Positions 16,800 to 26,065 are shown, numbered from the stretch's first letter. The stretch is DNA of 64,000 nt from Micromonospora cabrerizensis (GCF_022230955.1 NZ_JAKKFI010000001.1:1-64000), one strand, 5' to 3'. Numbers and translations are program-made. The notes: generated by a model not told the origin, from the letters alone.

Positions 16800-17462
16800 T
16801 CAGCTCTCCCGGGGCGGTGCGTAGCGCGGCACGTACTCCTGGCCGGTGAGCTTCTGGATCGCCGCCATGACCTCGTCGGTGATCGTCCGGATGTCGCGTG
16901 GCCCGGTGATCCGCTCGGCGACCGGGATCGGCGGGCCGAAGCGCAGGGTGACGGGGTGTCGGCGGGGCAGCCGCGCGTCGACCGGCAGCACCTCGGCGGT
17001 GCCGGTCACGCCGACCGGGATGATCGGCACCTCGGCGTCGCGGGCCAGTCGGGTCATCCCGACGCGGCCCCGGTAGAGCCGTCCGTCCGGGGAGCGGGTG
17101 CCCTCCGGGTAGACGGCGACGAGGCCGCCCGCGCGCAGCACCGGTACGGCGGCGTCGAGGGCGCGCAGAGCGGCCCGGCCGTCGGCGCGGTCGACCCGGA
17201 TGGCACCCATGCCGGCGACGATGCGCCGGTTGAGCCAGCCACTCGGACCGCGGCCGGTGAAGTACTCGGCCTTGGCCCAGAAGGTCACGTGTCGGGGCGT
17301 CGCGGCGACGAGGAACAACTCGTCGGCGACGGACAGGTGGTTGCCGGCGAGGATCGCGCCGCCGTGCCGGGGCAGGTGCTCCAGCCCTTCCACACGAGGG
17401 TGCCAACCCAGCCGCAGTGCGGCGCCGACGGTCAGCTTGGTGAGGTCGTACAGCAGGGGCAC
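16800..17462 (-). CDS. 1-acyl-sn-glycerol-3-phosphate acyltransferase (PlsC-like)
   Basis: About 220 residues of the lysophosphatidate acyltransferase family. Block I NHLSVAD (NHX4D-type) near residue 45 and block III EGTRSPDG near 115 are present. It starts at GTG (VPLLYDLTK). The TetR-type gene lies 22 nt upstream on the same strand, so this acyltransferase is probably the regulated partner. A second PlsC-like enzyme is encoded at 33789; the two share AEYFTG and EGTRSPDGRLYRG motifs. Confidence 0.88.
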   Translation of the reverse strand: MPLLYDLTKLTVGAALRLGWHPRVEGLEHLPRHGGAILAGNHLSVADELFLVAATPRHVTFWAKAEYFTGRGPSGWLNRRIVAGMGAIRVDRADGRAALRALDAAVPVLRAGGLVAVYPEGTRSPDGRLYRGRVGMTRLARDAEVPIIPVGVTGTAEVLPVDARLPRRHPVTLRFGPPIPVAERITGPRDIRTITDEVMAAIQKLTGQEYVPRYAPPRES

Positions 17463-17484
17463 GTGTTCTCCGGGGCTCTCGGGG

Positions 17485-18069
17485 TCAGGTGGGGGTCGGG
17501 CCGAGATGGGCATCGAGCGCGGCGTGCAGCAGGGCGTCGTCCTCGGTGGCGCCCGTGGCCAGCGGCAGACTGCCCCAGGCCCAGAGCTGGGCGATGCCGT
17601 GCAGGTTGGCCCAGAGCGCGCCGGCAAGCACCGGCGCGGGGGCGTCGGTCGGTCGGCGTACCTGGGCCACCAGGTCGGCGAGCACGGCGAACAGCGGCAG
17701 GCTCGTCTCGCGCAGCCGCAGACGGCCGCTGTCCAGCAGGTCGTGGCGGAACATCAGCTCGAACATGCCGCGGTGGGCCGCGGCAAAGTCCAGGTACGTC
17801 CGGGCCAGCGCGGTCAATCGGGTACGCGGGTCCGCCTCGACGTCGCGCATCGTTGCTTCGACGCGGGCGGTGAGGTCGGCGAAGCCCTCCCGGGCGATGG
17901 CGGAGAGCAGGTCGACGTGGGTGGGGAAGTAGCGGCGCGGGGCACCGTGTGAAACCCCGGCGCGGCGGGCGATCTCCCGCAGTGACACCGCCGACTGGCC
18001 CTCGCTGAGCACCAGGTCCACCCCGACGGCGACCAGTCGCGCTCGCAGCCCCTTCTCGTCCGCGTCCAT
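17485..18069 (-). CDS. TetR-family regulator of the acyltransferase
   Basis: A 194-residue TetR/AcrR regulator. The N-terminal helix-turn-helix (about residues 25-50: VSLREIARRAGVSHGAPRRYFP) is typical. The C-terminal domain resembles TetR_C_13/WHG ligand domains. It is the first gene of a two-gene unit with plsC. Two matching palindromes (GTAGAC-N3-GTCTAC type) overlap and precede its start codon, strongly suggesting autorepression. The ligand is unknown, but acyl-CoA or a lipid is plausible from the partner gene. Confidence 0.92.
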   Translation of the reverse strand: MDADEKGLRARLVAVGVDLVLSEGQSAVSLREIARRAGVSHGAPRRYFPTHVDLLSAIAREGFADLTARVEATMRDVEADPRTRLTALARTYLDFAAAHRGMFELMFRHDLLDSGRLRLRETSLPLFAVLADLVAQVRRPTDAPAPVLAGALWANLHGIAQLWAWGSLPLATGATEDDALLHAALDAHLGPTPT

Positions 18070-18105
18070 AGACAGTGTCTACCAGCAGCCGTAGACGCTG
18101 TCTAC
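18069..18105. promoter_or_regulatory. Paired TetR operators
   Basis: Two palindromes: TAGACAGTGTCTA (18069-18081, perfect around the central G) and GTAGACGCTGTCTAC (18091-18105, perfect 6-nt arms). Their centres are 23 bp apart. The first overlaps the start codon of the TetR gene. The shared half-site GTAGAC/GTCTAC suggests cooperative binding of two dimers. Confidence 0.75.
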
Positions 18106-18500
18106 TCGGCGTGCGGGTTCGTGGGCCTGCTCAGCCGGCATCGGGTCTGTCGTTGGTCTGCCGGGGACGTGGGAGTGGTCGTGTGAGCGGTATACCTCTG
18201 AGTCATATAAATACCTGTGCGGTATACCGCCTTCGCTCGACCTTGCCGCTCGACCGCGAACCCGATGATCTGAGGTGAGCGGGCGGGGCGGTGGTGGGAC
18301 TCCGGCGACGTTGCGCGGCGCCCAAAAAGGACAGACCGTGCAGCCCGCGATCGCGCCGTCGTGTGATCCACTCCGGTTTCATGAAGTCGGGGTGTCCTGT
18401 TGGCAGGGATACCCCGACATCCTGAAAGGCGAGTGGATCATGCCCGATCGAGCTGGTCGCGGGCGACCGGCGGACCACGTGCGGCGGTCGGCCCGAGGAT
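18106..18500. other. Intergenic region with GGTATACC pair and repeat A2
   Basis: No credible gene is seen. It holds two GGTATACC palindromes (18189-18196 and 18221-18228, 32 bp apart), an AT-rich stretch between them (tcatataaatacc) that could be a promoter -10 region, and copy 2 of repeat family A. The palindromes look like a regulator's operator, but no gene directly downstream explains them. Confidence 0.5.
18365..18439. repeat. Palindromic repeat family A, copy 2
   Basis: 75 nt: arms 18365-18397 and 18407-18439 with a 9-nt spacer; 27 of 33 arm positions pair. GATC at both outer ends. This is the best-paired copy of the family. Confidence 0.85.
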
Positions 18501-20246
18501 TCAGCGGATGCGGGCCAGGATGCGATCGGCGGGGGCCGGGCGGCCGAAGTGCCAGCCCTGGGCGGCGTCGCAGCCGATCGCCCGCAGTCGCTCGGCCTGC
18601 CCGGCGGTCTCCACGCCCTCGGCGGTGACCGTCAGGTCCAGCGCGTGCGCCAGCGAGACCAGCGAGGCGAGGATCCGCTCGTCGGTCCGGCCGACCGACG
18701 GCGACCGCAGGCCGGCCACGAACTCCCCGGCCACCTTCAGCTCGGTAACCGGCAGATCCCGCAGGTACGCCAGGTTGCTGTAGCCGGTGCCGAAGTCGTC
18801 GATGGCGATCCGCACCCCGAGGTCGGCCAGGACCCGCAGGGCGCGTACCGGCTCCTCGGCGGTGCTCATCATCGTGCTCTCGGTGATCTCCAGTTGCAGC
18901 CGCTCCGGCGGTAGGCCGGTCTGCCGCAGCAACGCGCGGACCTCCTGCACCAGCCCGGGCCGGTGCACCTGGCGTACCGCCAGGTTGACGCTGACGAACG
19001 GTGCGGCGGCGCCACCGGCCGACCAGGCCTCCGCCTCGCGGCACGCCTCGGCCAGCACCCACCCACCCAACTGCACGATCAGGCCGGTCTCCTCGGCCAA
19101 CCCGATGAAGCTGTCCGGTCGCAGCACGCCCAGCTCCGGGTGTCGCCAGCGGACCAGCGCCTCGACGCCGACCAGGCTGCCGTCGCGCAGTGAGGTCAGC
19201 GGCTGGTAGTCGAGGTAGAACTCGCCCCGCTCCAGGGCGGCCGGGATGGCGGCGGAGAGCGCGTACCGGGCCAACTCACGTTGGTTGCGCTCGGCGTCGT
19301 AGAGGGCCCAGCGGGCCCCGCCGGCGGCCTTCGCCCAGTGCAGCGTGCTGTCGGCGGCCCGCATCAGGTCACTGGGGTTGGCCCCGGCCACCTGGCGCTC
19401 CACGATGCCGATGCTCGCCGAGATCTGTAGCTCGTGCCCGTCCACCAGCGCCGGTGTGCGTACCGCGGCCAGGGCGGTCTCGGCCACCTCCACCATGCCG
19501 TCGGTGCCGCCGCTGCGCTCCACCAGGATGACGAACTCGTCCCCGCCGAGCCGGGCCACCAGGTGCTCACCCATGGCCTTGCACAACCGCTCGGCCACGG
19601 TGACCAGCAGCTGGTCACCAACCTGGTGGCCCAGGGTGTCGTTCACGACCTTGAACCGGTCCAGATCCAGGAAACACACCCCGACGCGTTCCGCGCCGCG
19701 GCCCGGCTCGTTCAGCGCGGCGGTGAGCCGCTCGGTGAAGAGCGTCCGGTTGGGCAGGCCGGTGAGGGGGTCGTGGGTGGCCTGATGCCGGAACCGGGCC
19801 TCGCTGGCCCGCAGCGCCCGCTCGGCCTGGGTGCGGGCCCTCATCGCGGCCCGACGGATCGACTCCTGCTCGTCGAGCGTCCGGTCGCGCAGCGCCCGGG
19901 CGTAGCCCGTCGCCACCGCCGCCAGCAGCCGGGCCATGCGGTCCTCGACGTCCTCGGCCACCAACCCCAGGTCGCGTACCAGGCGGAGTTGGATGACCTC
20001 GACGGTACGACCAAGGCCCTCGGCGGAGGCGATGTGCGCGGCCACCAGCTCGGCGCCGACCCGGTGCCCGGCACGCAGGTCGAACGGCTCGGTGAGCAAC
20101 GCGCCGGCCAGTTGCCCGGTGAGCCGGTGCAGCAGGGTTTCCAGCTGGGCCTGCGTCATCGGCAGGTAGCTGGTGCCGGAGACCGCCTTCGCCCAGGCGC
20201 GCGCGAACGTGCCCGGGTGGGAGGTCACCCCGGGCAGCTCAGCCAC
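18501..20246 (-). CDS. GGDEF-EAL cyclic-di-GMP protein
   Basis: A 581-residue protein with an N-terminal helical region (about 1-150, no recognised sensor), a GGDEF domain (intact GGDEF at 234-238) and an EAL domain (EALVRW, ITES, DDFGTG, AEGVET, QG all present). Both diguanylate cyclase and phosphodiesterase activities are possible. The RxxD inhibitory site five residues before GGDEF is absent. No membrane helix is seen, so it is probably cytoplasmic. The GTG start overlaps the stop region of the upstream methyltransferase by 8 nt, implying coupled translation. Confidence 0.9.
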   Translation of the reverse strand: MAELPGVTSHPGTFARAWAKAVSGTSYLPMTQAQLETLLHRLTGQLAGALLTEPFDLRAGHRVGAELVAAHIASAEGLGRTVEVIQLRLVRDLGLVAEDVEDRMARLLAAVATGYARALRDRTLDEQESIRRAAMRARTQAERALRASEARFRHQATHDPLTGLPNRTLFTERLTAALNEPGRGAERVGVCFLDLDRFKVVNDTLGHQVGDQLLVTVAERLCKAMGEHLVARLGGDEFVILVERSGGTDGMVEVAETALAAVRTPALVDGHELQISASIGIVERQVAGANPSDLMRAADSTLHWAKAAGGARWALYDAERNQRELARYALSAAIPAALERGEFYLDYQPLTSLRDGSLVGVEALVRWRHPELGVLRPDSFIGLAEETGLIVQLGGWVLAEACREAEAWSAGGAAAPFVSVNLAVRQVHRPGLVQEVRALLRQTGLPPERLQLEITESTMMSTAEEPVRALRVLADLGVRIAIDDFGTGYSNLAYLRDLPVTELKVAGEFVAGLRSPSVGRTDERILASLVSLAHALDLTVTAEGVETAGQAERLRAIGCDAAQGWHFGRPAPADRILARIR

Positions 20247-21048
20247 CGAGTCGCCCGACGCCGCCCATGAAGACCGCCCGCTCGGCGTCCTCCGCGCTCT
20301 CCGGGGTGTCCGGTCGCCACTCGGGCACCCAGACCACGCCGGGGTCGAGCAGCTCGAACCCGTCGAACAACGCGGTCAGCTCCGCACGGCTGCGCACCCA
20401 GAGCGGGTTGTCGGTGCGCCGGTAGACCCGCTCGGCCTCGGCGCGTTCGTCCTCGCTGCGCCCGTCGTCGCTGGCCTGCGACAGCACGAGGTAGCTGCCG
20501 GGGGCCATCGCGTCGCGCAGTGTCCCCAGCAGCTCCGCCGGGCGGTCGTCGTCGGAGACGAAGTGCAGGACGGCCACGACCATCACGGCGACCGGCTGGC
20601 TCAGGTCGAGCAGCTTGCGGACGTCCGGGTGGGCCAGGATCGCCTCCGGGCGCCGCAGATCCTCCTGGACGACCACCGCCCGCTCGTTGCCGGCGAGGAT
20701 CTCACGGCTGTGTGCCACGGCCACCGGGTCGACGTCCACATAGACCACTCGCGACTGCGGGTCGAGCCGCTGGGCGATCTCGTGCACGTTGCCGACGGTC
20801 GGGATGCCCGAGCCGATGTCCAGGAACTGCCGGATCCCCGCGTCGGCGAGGTGGTGCACGGCCCGGCGCAGGAACGCCCGGTTGGCCTGGGCCATCAGTG
20901 GCGCCTCGGGCACCGCCGCGACCATGGCCTGCGCCGCGGCACGGTCGGCGGCGAAGTTGTGCGAGCCGCCGAGGTAGTAGTCGTACATCCGCGCGACGCT
21001 CGGGCGCTCGATGTCGATGGTTTCGGGTGCCCAGTCCGGCCGCTGCAT
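20239..21048 (-). CDS. SAM-dependent methyltransferase (Methyltransf_19/DUF574)
   Basis: A 269-residue protein of the actinobacteria-specific S-adenosyl methyltransferase family PF04672. Visible hallmarks are the N-terminal RMYDYYLGGSHNFAADR segment, the SAM-binding FLDIGSGIPT loop (about 95-104) and YVDVDPVAV. Substrates of this expanded family are mostly unknown. It overlaps the GGDEF-EAL gene downstream. Confidence 0.93.
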   Translation of the reverse strand: MQRPDWAPETIDIERPSVARMYDYYLGGSHNFAADRAAAQAMVAAVPEAPLMAQANRAFLRRAVHHLADAGIRQFLDIGSGIPTVGNVHEIAQRLDPQSRVVYVDVDPVAVAHSREILAGNERAVVVQEDLRRPEAILAHPDVRKLLDLSQPVAVMVVAVLHFVSDDDRPAELLGTLRDAMAPGSYLVLSQASDDGRSEDERAEAERVYRRTDNPLWVRSRAELTALFDGFELLDPGVVWVPEWRPDTPESAEDAERAVFMGGVGRLGG

Positions 21049-21188
21049 GCGTCAACCCCTCGAATCCGCGACGCGGGCGTCGTCGCCCGCGCGGGTATTG
21101 TGCACCCGCCACGCACGCCAGACCATAGCGCGCCGGAGGTTGCCCGCCGACGTCGGTCGCGACGTCCCGCTCGACGAGCGGGGACAGG

Positions 21189-21857
21189 TCAGAACTTGGG
21201 AGCGTCCGGTGCCTCGAGCAGGCCGAGCCGGAGCGCGGTCATCAGGGCCTGAGCCCGGTTGGCCGCACCGAGCTTCTCGTAGAGCTTGGAAATGTGCGTC
21301 TTGGCGGTGGACTCGCTGACGAACAGCTGCTTCGCGATGCCCGCCACGCTCATCCCGTCGGCCAGCAGCCGCAGCACCTGCCCCTCCCGCGGTGACAACT
21401 GCGGGCCGGACGGGGCGAGCCGACGCTTCATGGCCTCGGCCAGGTCGGCGGCGGTGAACGCGCTGGGGGAGGAGGCGGCGTGCCGTGCGGCGGCCACCAC
21501 CTCGTCGGCCGGGGCGGTCTTCGGCACGAAGGCGCTCGCACCGGCCTCCAGGGCGCCGAAGAGCTGATCGTCGCCGGCGTACATGGTCAGCACCACGATG
21601 CCCATCGACGCGCTGGACTTGCGCAGCGCGCGGGTGGCCTCCAGGCCGCTGCCGTCGGGCAGCCGCAGATCCATGATCACCACGTCCGGCTGCAGAGCGC
21701 CGGCCTGGCGTACGCCCTCCGCCGCCGTGGCCGCCTCACCGACGACCTCGAACTGGCGGTCACGCTCGAAGGCGTGCCGCAGGCCCTTGCGAATCAGGTC
21801 ATGATCGTCGACAAGGAGGACCTTGGTGCGGGTGGCCGGTGTCGGACTTGTGGTCAT
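21189..21857 (-). CDS. NarL-family response regulator
   Basis: About 222 residues: a receiver domain with the phosphoacceptor Asp in VVIMDLRLPDGSG (about residue 60) and conserved DD near residue 16, then a LuxR-type helix-turn-helix (about 155-210: LSPREGQVLRLLADGMSVAGIA). I place the start at ATG (MTTSPTPATRTKVLLVDDHD), immediately before the receiver domain. It follows its histidine kinase by only 7 nt and forms a two-component system with it. Confidence 0.93.
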   Translation of the reverse strand: MTTSPTPATRTKVLLVDDHDLIRKGLRHAFERDRQFEVVGEAATAAEGVRQAGALQPDVVIMDLRLPDGSGLEATRALRKSSASMGIVVLTMYAGDDQLFGALEAGASAFVPKTAPADEVVAAARHAASSPSAFTAADLAEAMKRRLAPSGPQLSPREGQVLRLLADGMSVAGIAKQLFVSESTAKTHISKLYEKLGAANRAQALMTALRLGLLEAPDAPKF

Positions 21858-21864
21858 CCTCGGG

Positions 21865-23559
21865 TTACTCCCCTTCTGATGGTGCTGCGCTGTCGCGCAC
21901 GTTGTCGCGCCGGGCCGAGGTGCCGAGAACCACCGCCACGGTCGTGCCGCTGGGTTGCCGCGGCCTGATCTCCAACCGGCCCCGGATACGTTCCGCCCTC
22001 TCGGCCATGATCGCAAGACCGTACCGTCCGTCGGGGCGCTGGTCAGCCATCCCCTGACCGTCATCCGACACTTCTATTTGTGCATACGGCGGGTCGACCT
22101 CACACGTGACCCACAGATTCGAGGCTCCGGCGTGCTTACGCGCGTTGGTCACCGCCTCCTGCGCGATGCGCAGCAACTCGGCCTCGGTGGCGGCCGGCAG
22201 CCGCGCGGTGGACTCGTCCAGCGAGAGGTGCACCCGCAGCCCGCCGGACGCGCCCACGGTGCGCGCGTACTCGGCGATCGCCGCGGCCAACCCACCCTGC
22301 CGGTCCACCTCGCTGCGCAGCTCGAAGAGGCTCAGCCGCAGCTCCTGGATCACCCGGGTCACCTCGGTGCGCAGCGTACGCAGGGCCTCGGCGGTCTCGT
22401 CGGCGTCGTCGAAGACGGTGGCCAGGGCGTTGTCGATGCCGTAGCCGACCATCACCAGCTCCTGCGCCACCCCGTCGTGGATCTCCCGGGCCAGCCGCTG
22501 CCGCTCCTCGTTGGTGGCCAGCGAACGCACCTCGTCGAAGAGCAGCGCCGCCTCCAACCGCAGCGCGGCCGGGCGGGTCAGCGCGGTCACCCGGGACACG
22601 ACCGGCGGGGGGTACGCGTGGGCGGCGTCCGCCTCCAGCACCACCAGCCCCACCGTGCGTACCCCGGCGACCAGCGGAACGATCAGCGCGGACACGTCAC
22701 CGCCGCGGTGCGAGCGGGACTGCGACCGTGCGGCCGTCGTGGCCTGCTGGCTGGCCCAGGCGTCGGCGATGGCCGAGTCCGCGTCGAGGGTCGTCTCCCA
22801 GTCCACCCGGTCGACGCCGGCCTGGGCGAGCACCACGAGCCGGCCGCCGCCACTGGCCGACAGCACCGCGCCCCGGTCGGCCTGGGCCACCGTGCGCAGC
22901 TCCTCCAGCAGGTGCTCGGAGATGCCGCCCGGATCCAGGGTGGCCCCGGGCAGCTGCCGGGCGACCGTCCGCAGCTGGGTCAGCAGTCGGGTGGCCTCGG
23001 CGTACGGCTGGGGTTTGCCCTCGTTGCGCACGGCCATCACCCGGTGCAGGGTGCCGGCGGCGTAGAGCCCCAGCGCCGCCAGGATGAGCCACTGCGCGCA
23101 GACCGCGAGGTAACCGAGCTGGCCGAGCTGGAGCCCTCCGCCGACCTGGGTCAGCGCGCCGCTGACCAGCAGGGTCGCGGCGGTGACCGCGAGCAGGGCG
23201 GTGCCCTCGGAGAAGCGGCGGCGCAGCGCGGTGACGGTCACCGGGACCGCCAGGTAGGGCAGCACCGCCGAGGCGCCGAGGCCGTCGACGGTGCCGCCGA
23301 TCGAGGCGACCGCCGCCACGTGGCTCGCGGCGAGGCCCAGCACCACCACCTCCGCCACCCGGCTCAGCGGCGCGATCAGCCGGTGCTGTGGTGCCAGCAG
23401 GGACGGCAGCCCGGCCACCGCCAGCAGCGCGATCCACCAGAGCTGGCTGACGTCACGGGTGGCGAACAGGGTCAGGATGGCGATCAGCGCCAGCATCACC
23501 AGGCGGGCGGCCGCGGCGAGGGGATGCGGGTGCGGTGCGGTTGCTGTGGATGCGGGCAC
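21865..23559 (-). CDS. HisKA_3 sensor histidine kinase with GAF domain
   Basis: A 564-residue sensor kinase. The N-terminal about 170 residues form a block of about six to seven membrane helices, followed by a GAF-like domain (about 190-350) and a NarX-type kinase core. The H-box REIHDGVAQEL, the N-box with EAVTNARKHA and the G-box VSDDGQGM are intact. The integral membrane sensor resembles MASE-like modules. The signal is unknown. Partner of the adjacent NarL-type regulator. Confidence 0.92.
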   Translation of the reverse strand: MPASTATAPHPHPLAAAARLVMLALIAILTLFATRDVSQLWWIALLAVAGLPSLLAPQHRLIAPLSRVAEVVVLGLAASHVAAVASIGGTVDGLGASAVLPYLAVPVTVTALRRRFSEGTALLAVTAATLLVSGALTQVGGGLQLGQLGYLAVCAQWLILAALGLYAAGTLHRVMAVRNEGKPQPYAEATRLLTQLRTVARQLPGATLDPGGISEHLLEELRTVAQADRGAVLSASGGGRLVVLAQAGVDRVDWETTLDADSAIADAWASQQATTAARSQSRSHRGGDVSALIVPLVAGVRTVGLVVLEADAAHAYPPPVVSRVTALTRPAALRLEAALLFDEVRSLATNEERQRLAREIHDGVAQELVMVGYGIDNALATVFDDADETAEALRTLRTEVTRVIQELRLSLFELRSEVDRQGGLAAAIAEYARTVGASGGLRVHLSLDESTARLPAATEAELLRIAQEAVTNARKHAGASNLWVTCEVDPPYAQIEVSDDGQGMADQRPDGRYGLAIMAERAERIRGRLEIRPRQPSGTTVAVVLGTSARRDNVRDSAAPSEGE

Positions 23560-23573
23560 GTGACGGATGGTAG

Positions 23574-25388
23574 TCAGCCTCGGTAGATATCGGCGATCTC
23601 CGCCGCGTACGTCTTGTGGACAACCTGGCGTTTGACCTTGAGCGACGGGGTCAGTTCCCCGGTCGCCTCGGTGAAGTCGCGGGGCAGGACCCGGAACACC
23701 TTGATCGCCTCGGCCTTGGACACGGCCTGGTTCGCCGCGTCGATCGCGGACTGGATCTCCTGACGCAGGCCCTCGTGCTCGCGTAGCTGCTCGACGGTGG
23801 TGTCGGCGGGCATGCCGGCGCCCTCCAGCCAGGTCGGCAGCGCCTCCTCGTCGACGGTGACCAGCGCCGCGATGAACGGCTTACGGTCACCGACCACCAC
23901 ACACTGGCTGATCAACGGGTGCGCCCGGACCAGGTCCTCCAGTACCGCCGGGGCGACGTTCTTTCCGCCGGCGGTGACGATCAGCTCCTTCTTGCGGCCG
24001 GTGATGCTGAGGTAACCGTCAGTGTCGAGGTGGCCCAGGTCGCCGGTGCGGAACCACCCGTCGGAGCTGATCGCCTCGGCGGTCGCCGTCTCGTTGCGCC
24101 AGTAGCCCTGGAAGACCAACTCGCCGGAGATCAGGATCTCGCCGTCGTCCTCGATGCGGACGGTCACGCCGGGCAGCGGACGGCCGACGGTGCCGATCCG
24201 GGTGCCGTTCGGCAGGTTCGCCGCGGCGGCGGGCGACGTCTCGGTGAGGCCGTAGCCCTCCAGGACCGTCACGCCGATGCCCCGGAAGAAGTGACCCAGC
24301 CGGGCGCCGAGTGGCGCACCGCCGGAGATGGCGTCCCGGCACCGGCCGCCGAGGGCGGCGCGCAGCTTGCGGTAGACCAGCCGGTCGAAGACGACGTGCT
24401 GGGCGCGCAGCGCCAGGCCAGGCCCGCCCGGGGTCTCCAGAGCCTCGCTGTACGCGATGGCGACCTGCTCCGCGCGGGCGAAGATGCCGCCCTTGCCGTC
24501 CGCCTCGGCCTTCTGCTTGGCCGCGTTGTAGACCTTCTCGAACACCCGGGGCACGGAGAGCACGAAGGTCGGCCGGAACTCCTGCAGCTCCGCGACCAGG
24601 TTCTTGGTGTCGGCGCAGTGCGCCATGGTGGCCCGGGCCTGCACGACGCCGATCTGGATCAGCCGGGCGAAGGCGTGCGCCAGCGGCAGGAAGAGCAGCG
24701 TGGTCGCGCCGGGGTTGAACAGGTTCGGCAGCACCGGCACCGCGTTGGCGATGTCGGCGTACATGTTGCGGTGGGTGAGCACGCAACCCTTGGGCCGGCC
24801 GGTGGTGCCGCTGGTGTAGATGATCGTGGCGAGGTCGCCGGCGTGGACGGCCTTGCGCCGCCGCTCGACCTCGGCCAGCTCGACGGTGGCACCGCTGGTG
24901 ACCAGTTCGTCGACCCCGCCCTGGTCGATCTGCCAGACGTGGTTCAGCTCGGGCAGCCGGTGTCGGACGCCGGCGACCAGGGCGGCGTGCGCCTCGGTCT
25001 CCACCACGACGGCGACCGCGTTGGAGTCCTCGAGGATCCACGCGGCCTGCTCGGCGCTGGAGGTCTCGTAGATCGGCACGGTGACCGCGCCGACGGCCCA
25101 GATGGCGTAGTCCAGCAGCGTCCACTCGTAGCGGGTGCGGCTCATCAGGCCGACCCGGACACCGGGCTCGATGCCGGCGGCGACGAGCCCGCGGGCGACG
25201 GCGGCCACCTCGTCGCGGAACTGGAGGCAGGTCACCTCGGCCCAGGCGGTGACGGCGCCCTCGGCGCTCGCGGTGGGGCGGGCGAACTGGACGGCGTCGG
25301 GCGCGACCTCGGCGTTGTCCCAGACCGGATCGGTGAGGTTGGCCGCGTCGCCAACGGTGACGATCGGCGGGACGGAGAACTCGCGCAC
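23574..25388 (-). CDS. Long-chain acyl-CoA synthetase (FadD15-like)
   Basis: About 604 residues of the AMP-forming acyl-CoA synthetase family. Motifs in order: the P-loop-like YTSGTTGRPKG, the GYGLTETSP segment, the adenylate motif WFRTGDLGHLD and the C-terminal GRKKELI...GKNVAP. These match the long-chain/very-long-chain FadD15 type, which activates fatty acids at the membrane. I placed the start at the GTG that has AAGGAG 5 nt upstream. It is divergent from the SRPBCC gene, as in mycobacteria. Confidence 0.92.
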   Translation of the reverse strand: MREFSVPPIVTVGDAANLTDPVWDNAEVAPDAVQFARPTASAEGAVTAWAEVTCLQFRDEVAAVARGLVAAGIEPGVRVGLMSRTRYEWTLLDYAIWAVGAVTVPIYETSSAEQAAWILEDSNAVAVVVETEAHAALVAGVRHRLPELNHVWQIDQGGVDELVTSGATVELAEVERRRKAVHAGDLATIIYTSGTTGRPKGCVLTHRNMYADIANAVPVLPNLFNPGATTLLFLPLAHAFARLIQIGVVQARATMAHCADTKNLVAELQEFRPTFVLSVPRVFEKVYNAAKQKAEADGKGGIFARAEQVAIAYSEALETPGGPGLALRAQHVVFDRLVYRKLRAALGGRCRDAISGGAPLGARLGHFFRGIGVTVLEGYGLTETSPAAAANLPNGTRIGTVGRPLPGVTVRIEDDGEILISGELVFQGYWRNETATAEAISSDGWFRTGDLGHLDTDGYLSITGRKKELIVTAGGKNVAPAVLEDLVRAHPLISQCVVVGDRKPFIAALVTVDEEALPTWLEGAGMPADTTVEQLREHEGLRQEIQSAIDAANQAVSKAEAIKVFRVLPRDFTEATGELTPSLKVKRQVVHKTYAAEIADIYRG

Positions 25389-25578
25389 CTGCACTCCTTC
25401 GTGCTCGTACTGGTCGGGCCAGCCGCCACCGTGGGCGTCGGCTGTGTGTCGAAACCTACCCGGTGAGCATGGGCACACCGCCAACGCCCGGGGCTGTTGC
25501 GGCCCCCTGCGGACCTCGGCGACGTGCCGACGGGGGCGGCGCGGCGCGGGGGCGGTACCCGCCGGGTAGCCTCCCCCC

Positions 25579-26034
25579 ATGGCGGACTCCTCCACCCAGT
25601 CGATCATCATCGGCGCCGCACCGGAACGGGTGACGGCGGTCATCTGCGACTTCGCGTGCTACCCGGAGTGGACCGACGCGGTGCGCCGGGTCGAGGTCGT
25701 GGAGGAGTACGAGGACGGCTACGCCAGCCAGGTGCGCTTCACCATCGACGCCGGGGTGATGGCCGACGAGTACGTGCTCGCCTACTCCTACGCCGAGGAC
25801 CTGTCCCGGATCGAGTGGCACCTCGTCGCCCCCTCGAAGATGCAGAAGAGTCAGCGCGGGTCGTACGACCTGGTGGGCAACCCGGACGGCAGCACGACGG
25901 TGACCTACACGCTGGAGGTCGACCTGTCGGTGGGAATGCTCGGGATGTTTCGGCGCAAAGCCGAGAAGATGATCATGGACACCGCGTTGAAGCAGCTCAA
26001 GCGCCGGGTAGAAGCAACCGGTGCGGCGCAGTGA
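25579..26034 (+). CDS. SRPBCC-family (START-like) protein
   Basis: A 151-residue SRPBCC/polyketide-cyclase-like protein (Rv2185c type), forming a single helix-grip domain with a hydrophobic ligand cavity. N-terminal STQSIIIGAAPERV and the C-terminal helix are typical of the family. The ligand is unknown; proximity to an acyl-CoA synthetase suggests lipids, as an inference. First gene of a long co-directional run. Confidence 0.88.
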   Translation: MADSSTQSIIIGAAPERVTAVICDFACYPEWTDAVRRVEVVEEYEDGYASQVRFTIDAGVMADEYVLAYSYAEDLSRIEWHLVAPSKMQKSQRGSYDLVGNPDGSTTVTYTLEVDLSVGMLGMFRRKAEKMIMDTALKQLKRRVEATGAAQ

Positions 26035-26065
26035 CGTGTCCGGTGGCACGGTAGAGGAGCCGAGG

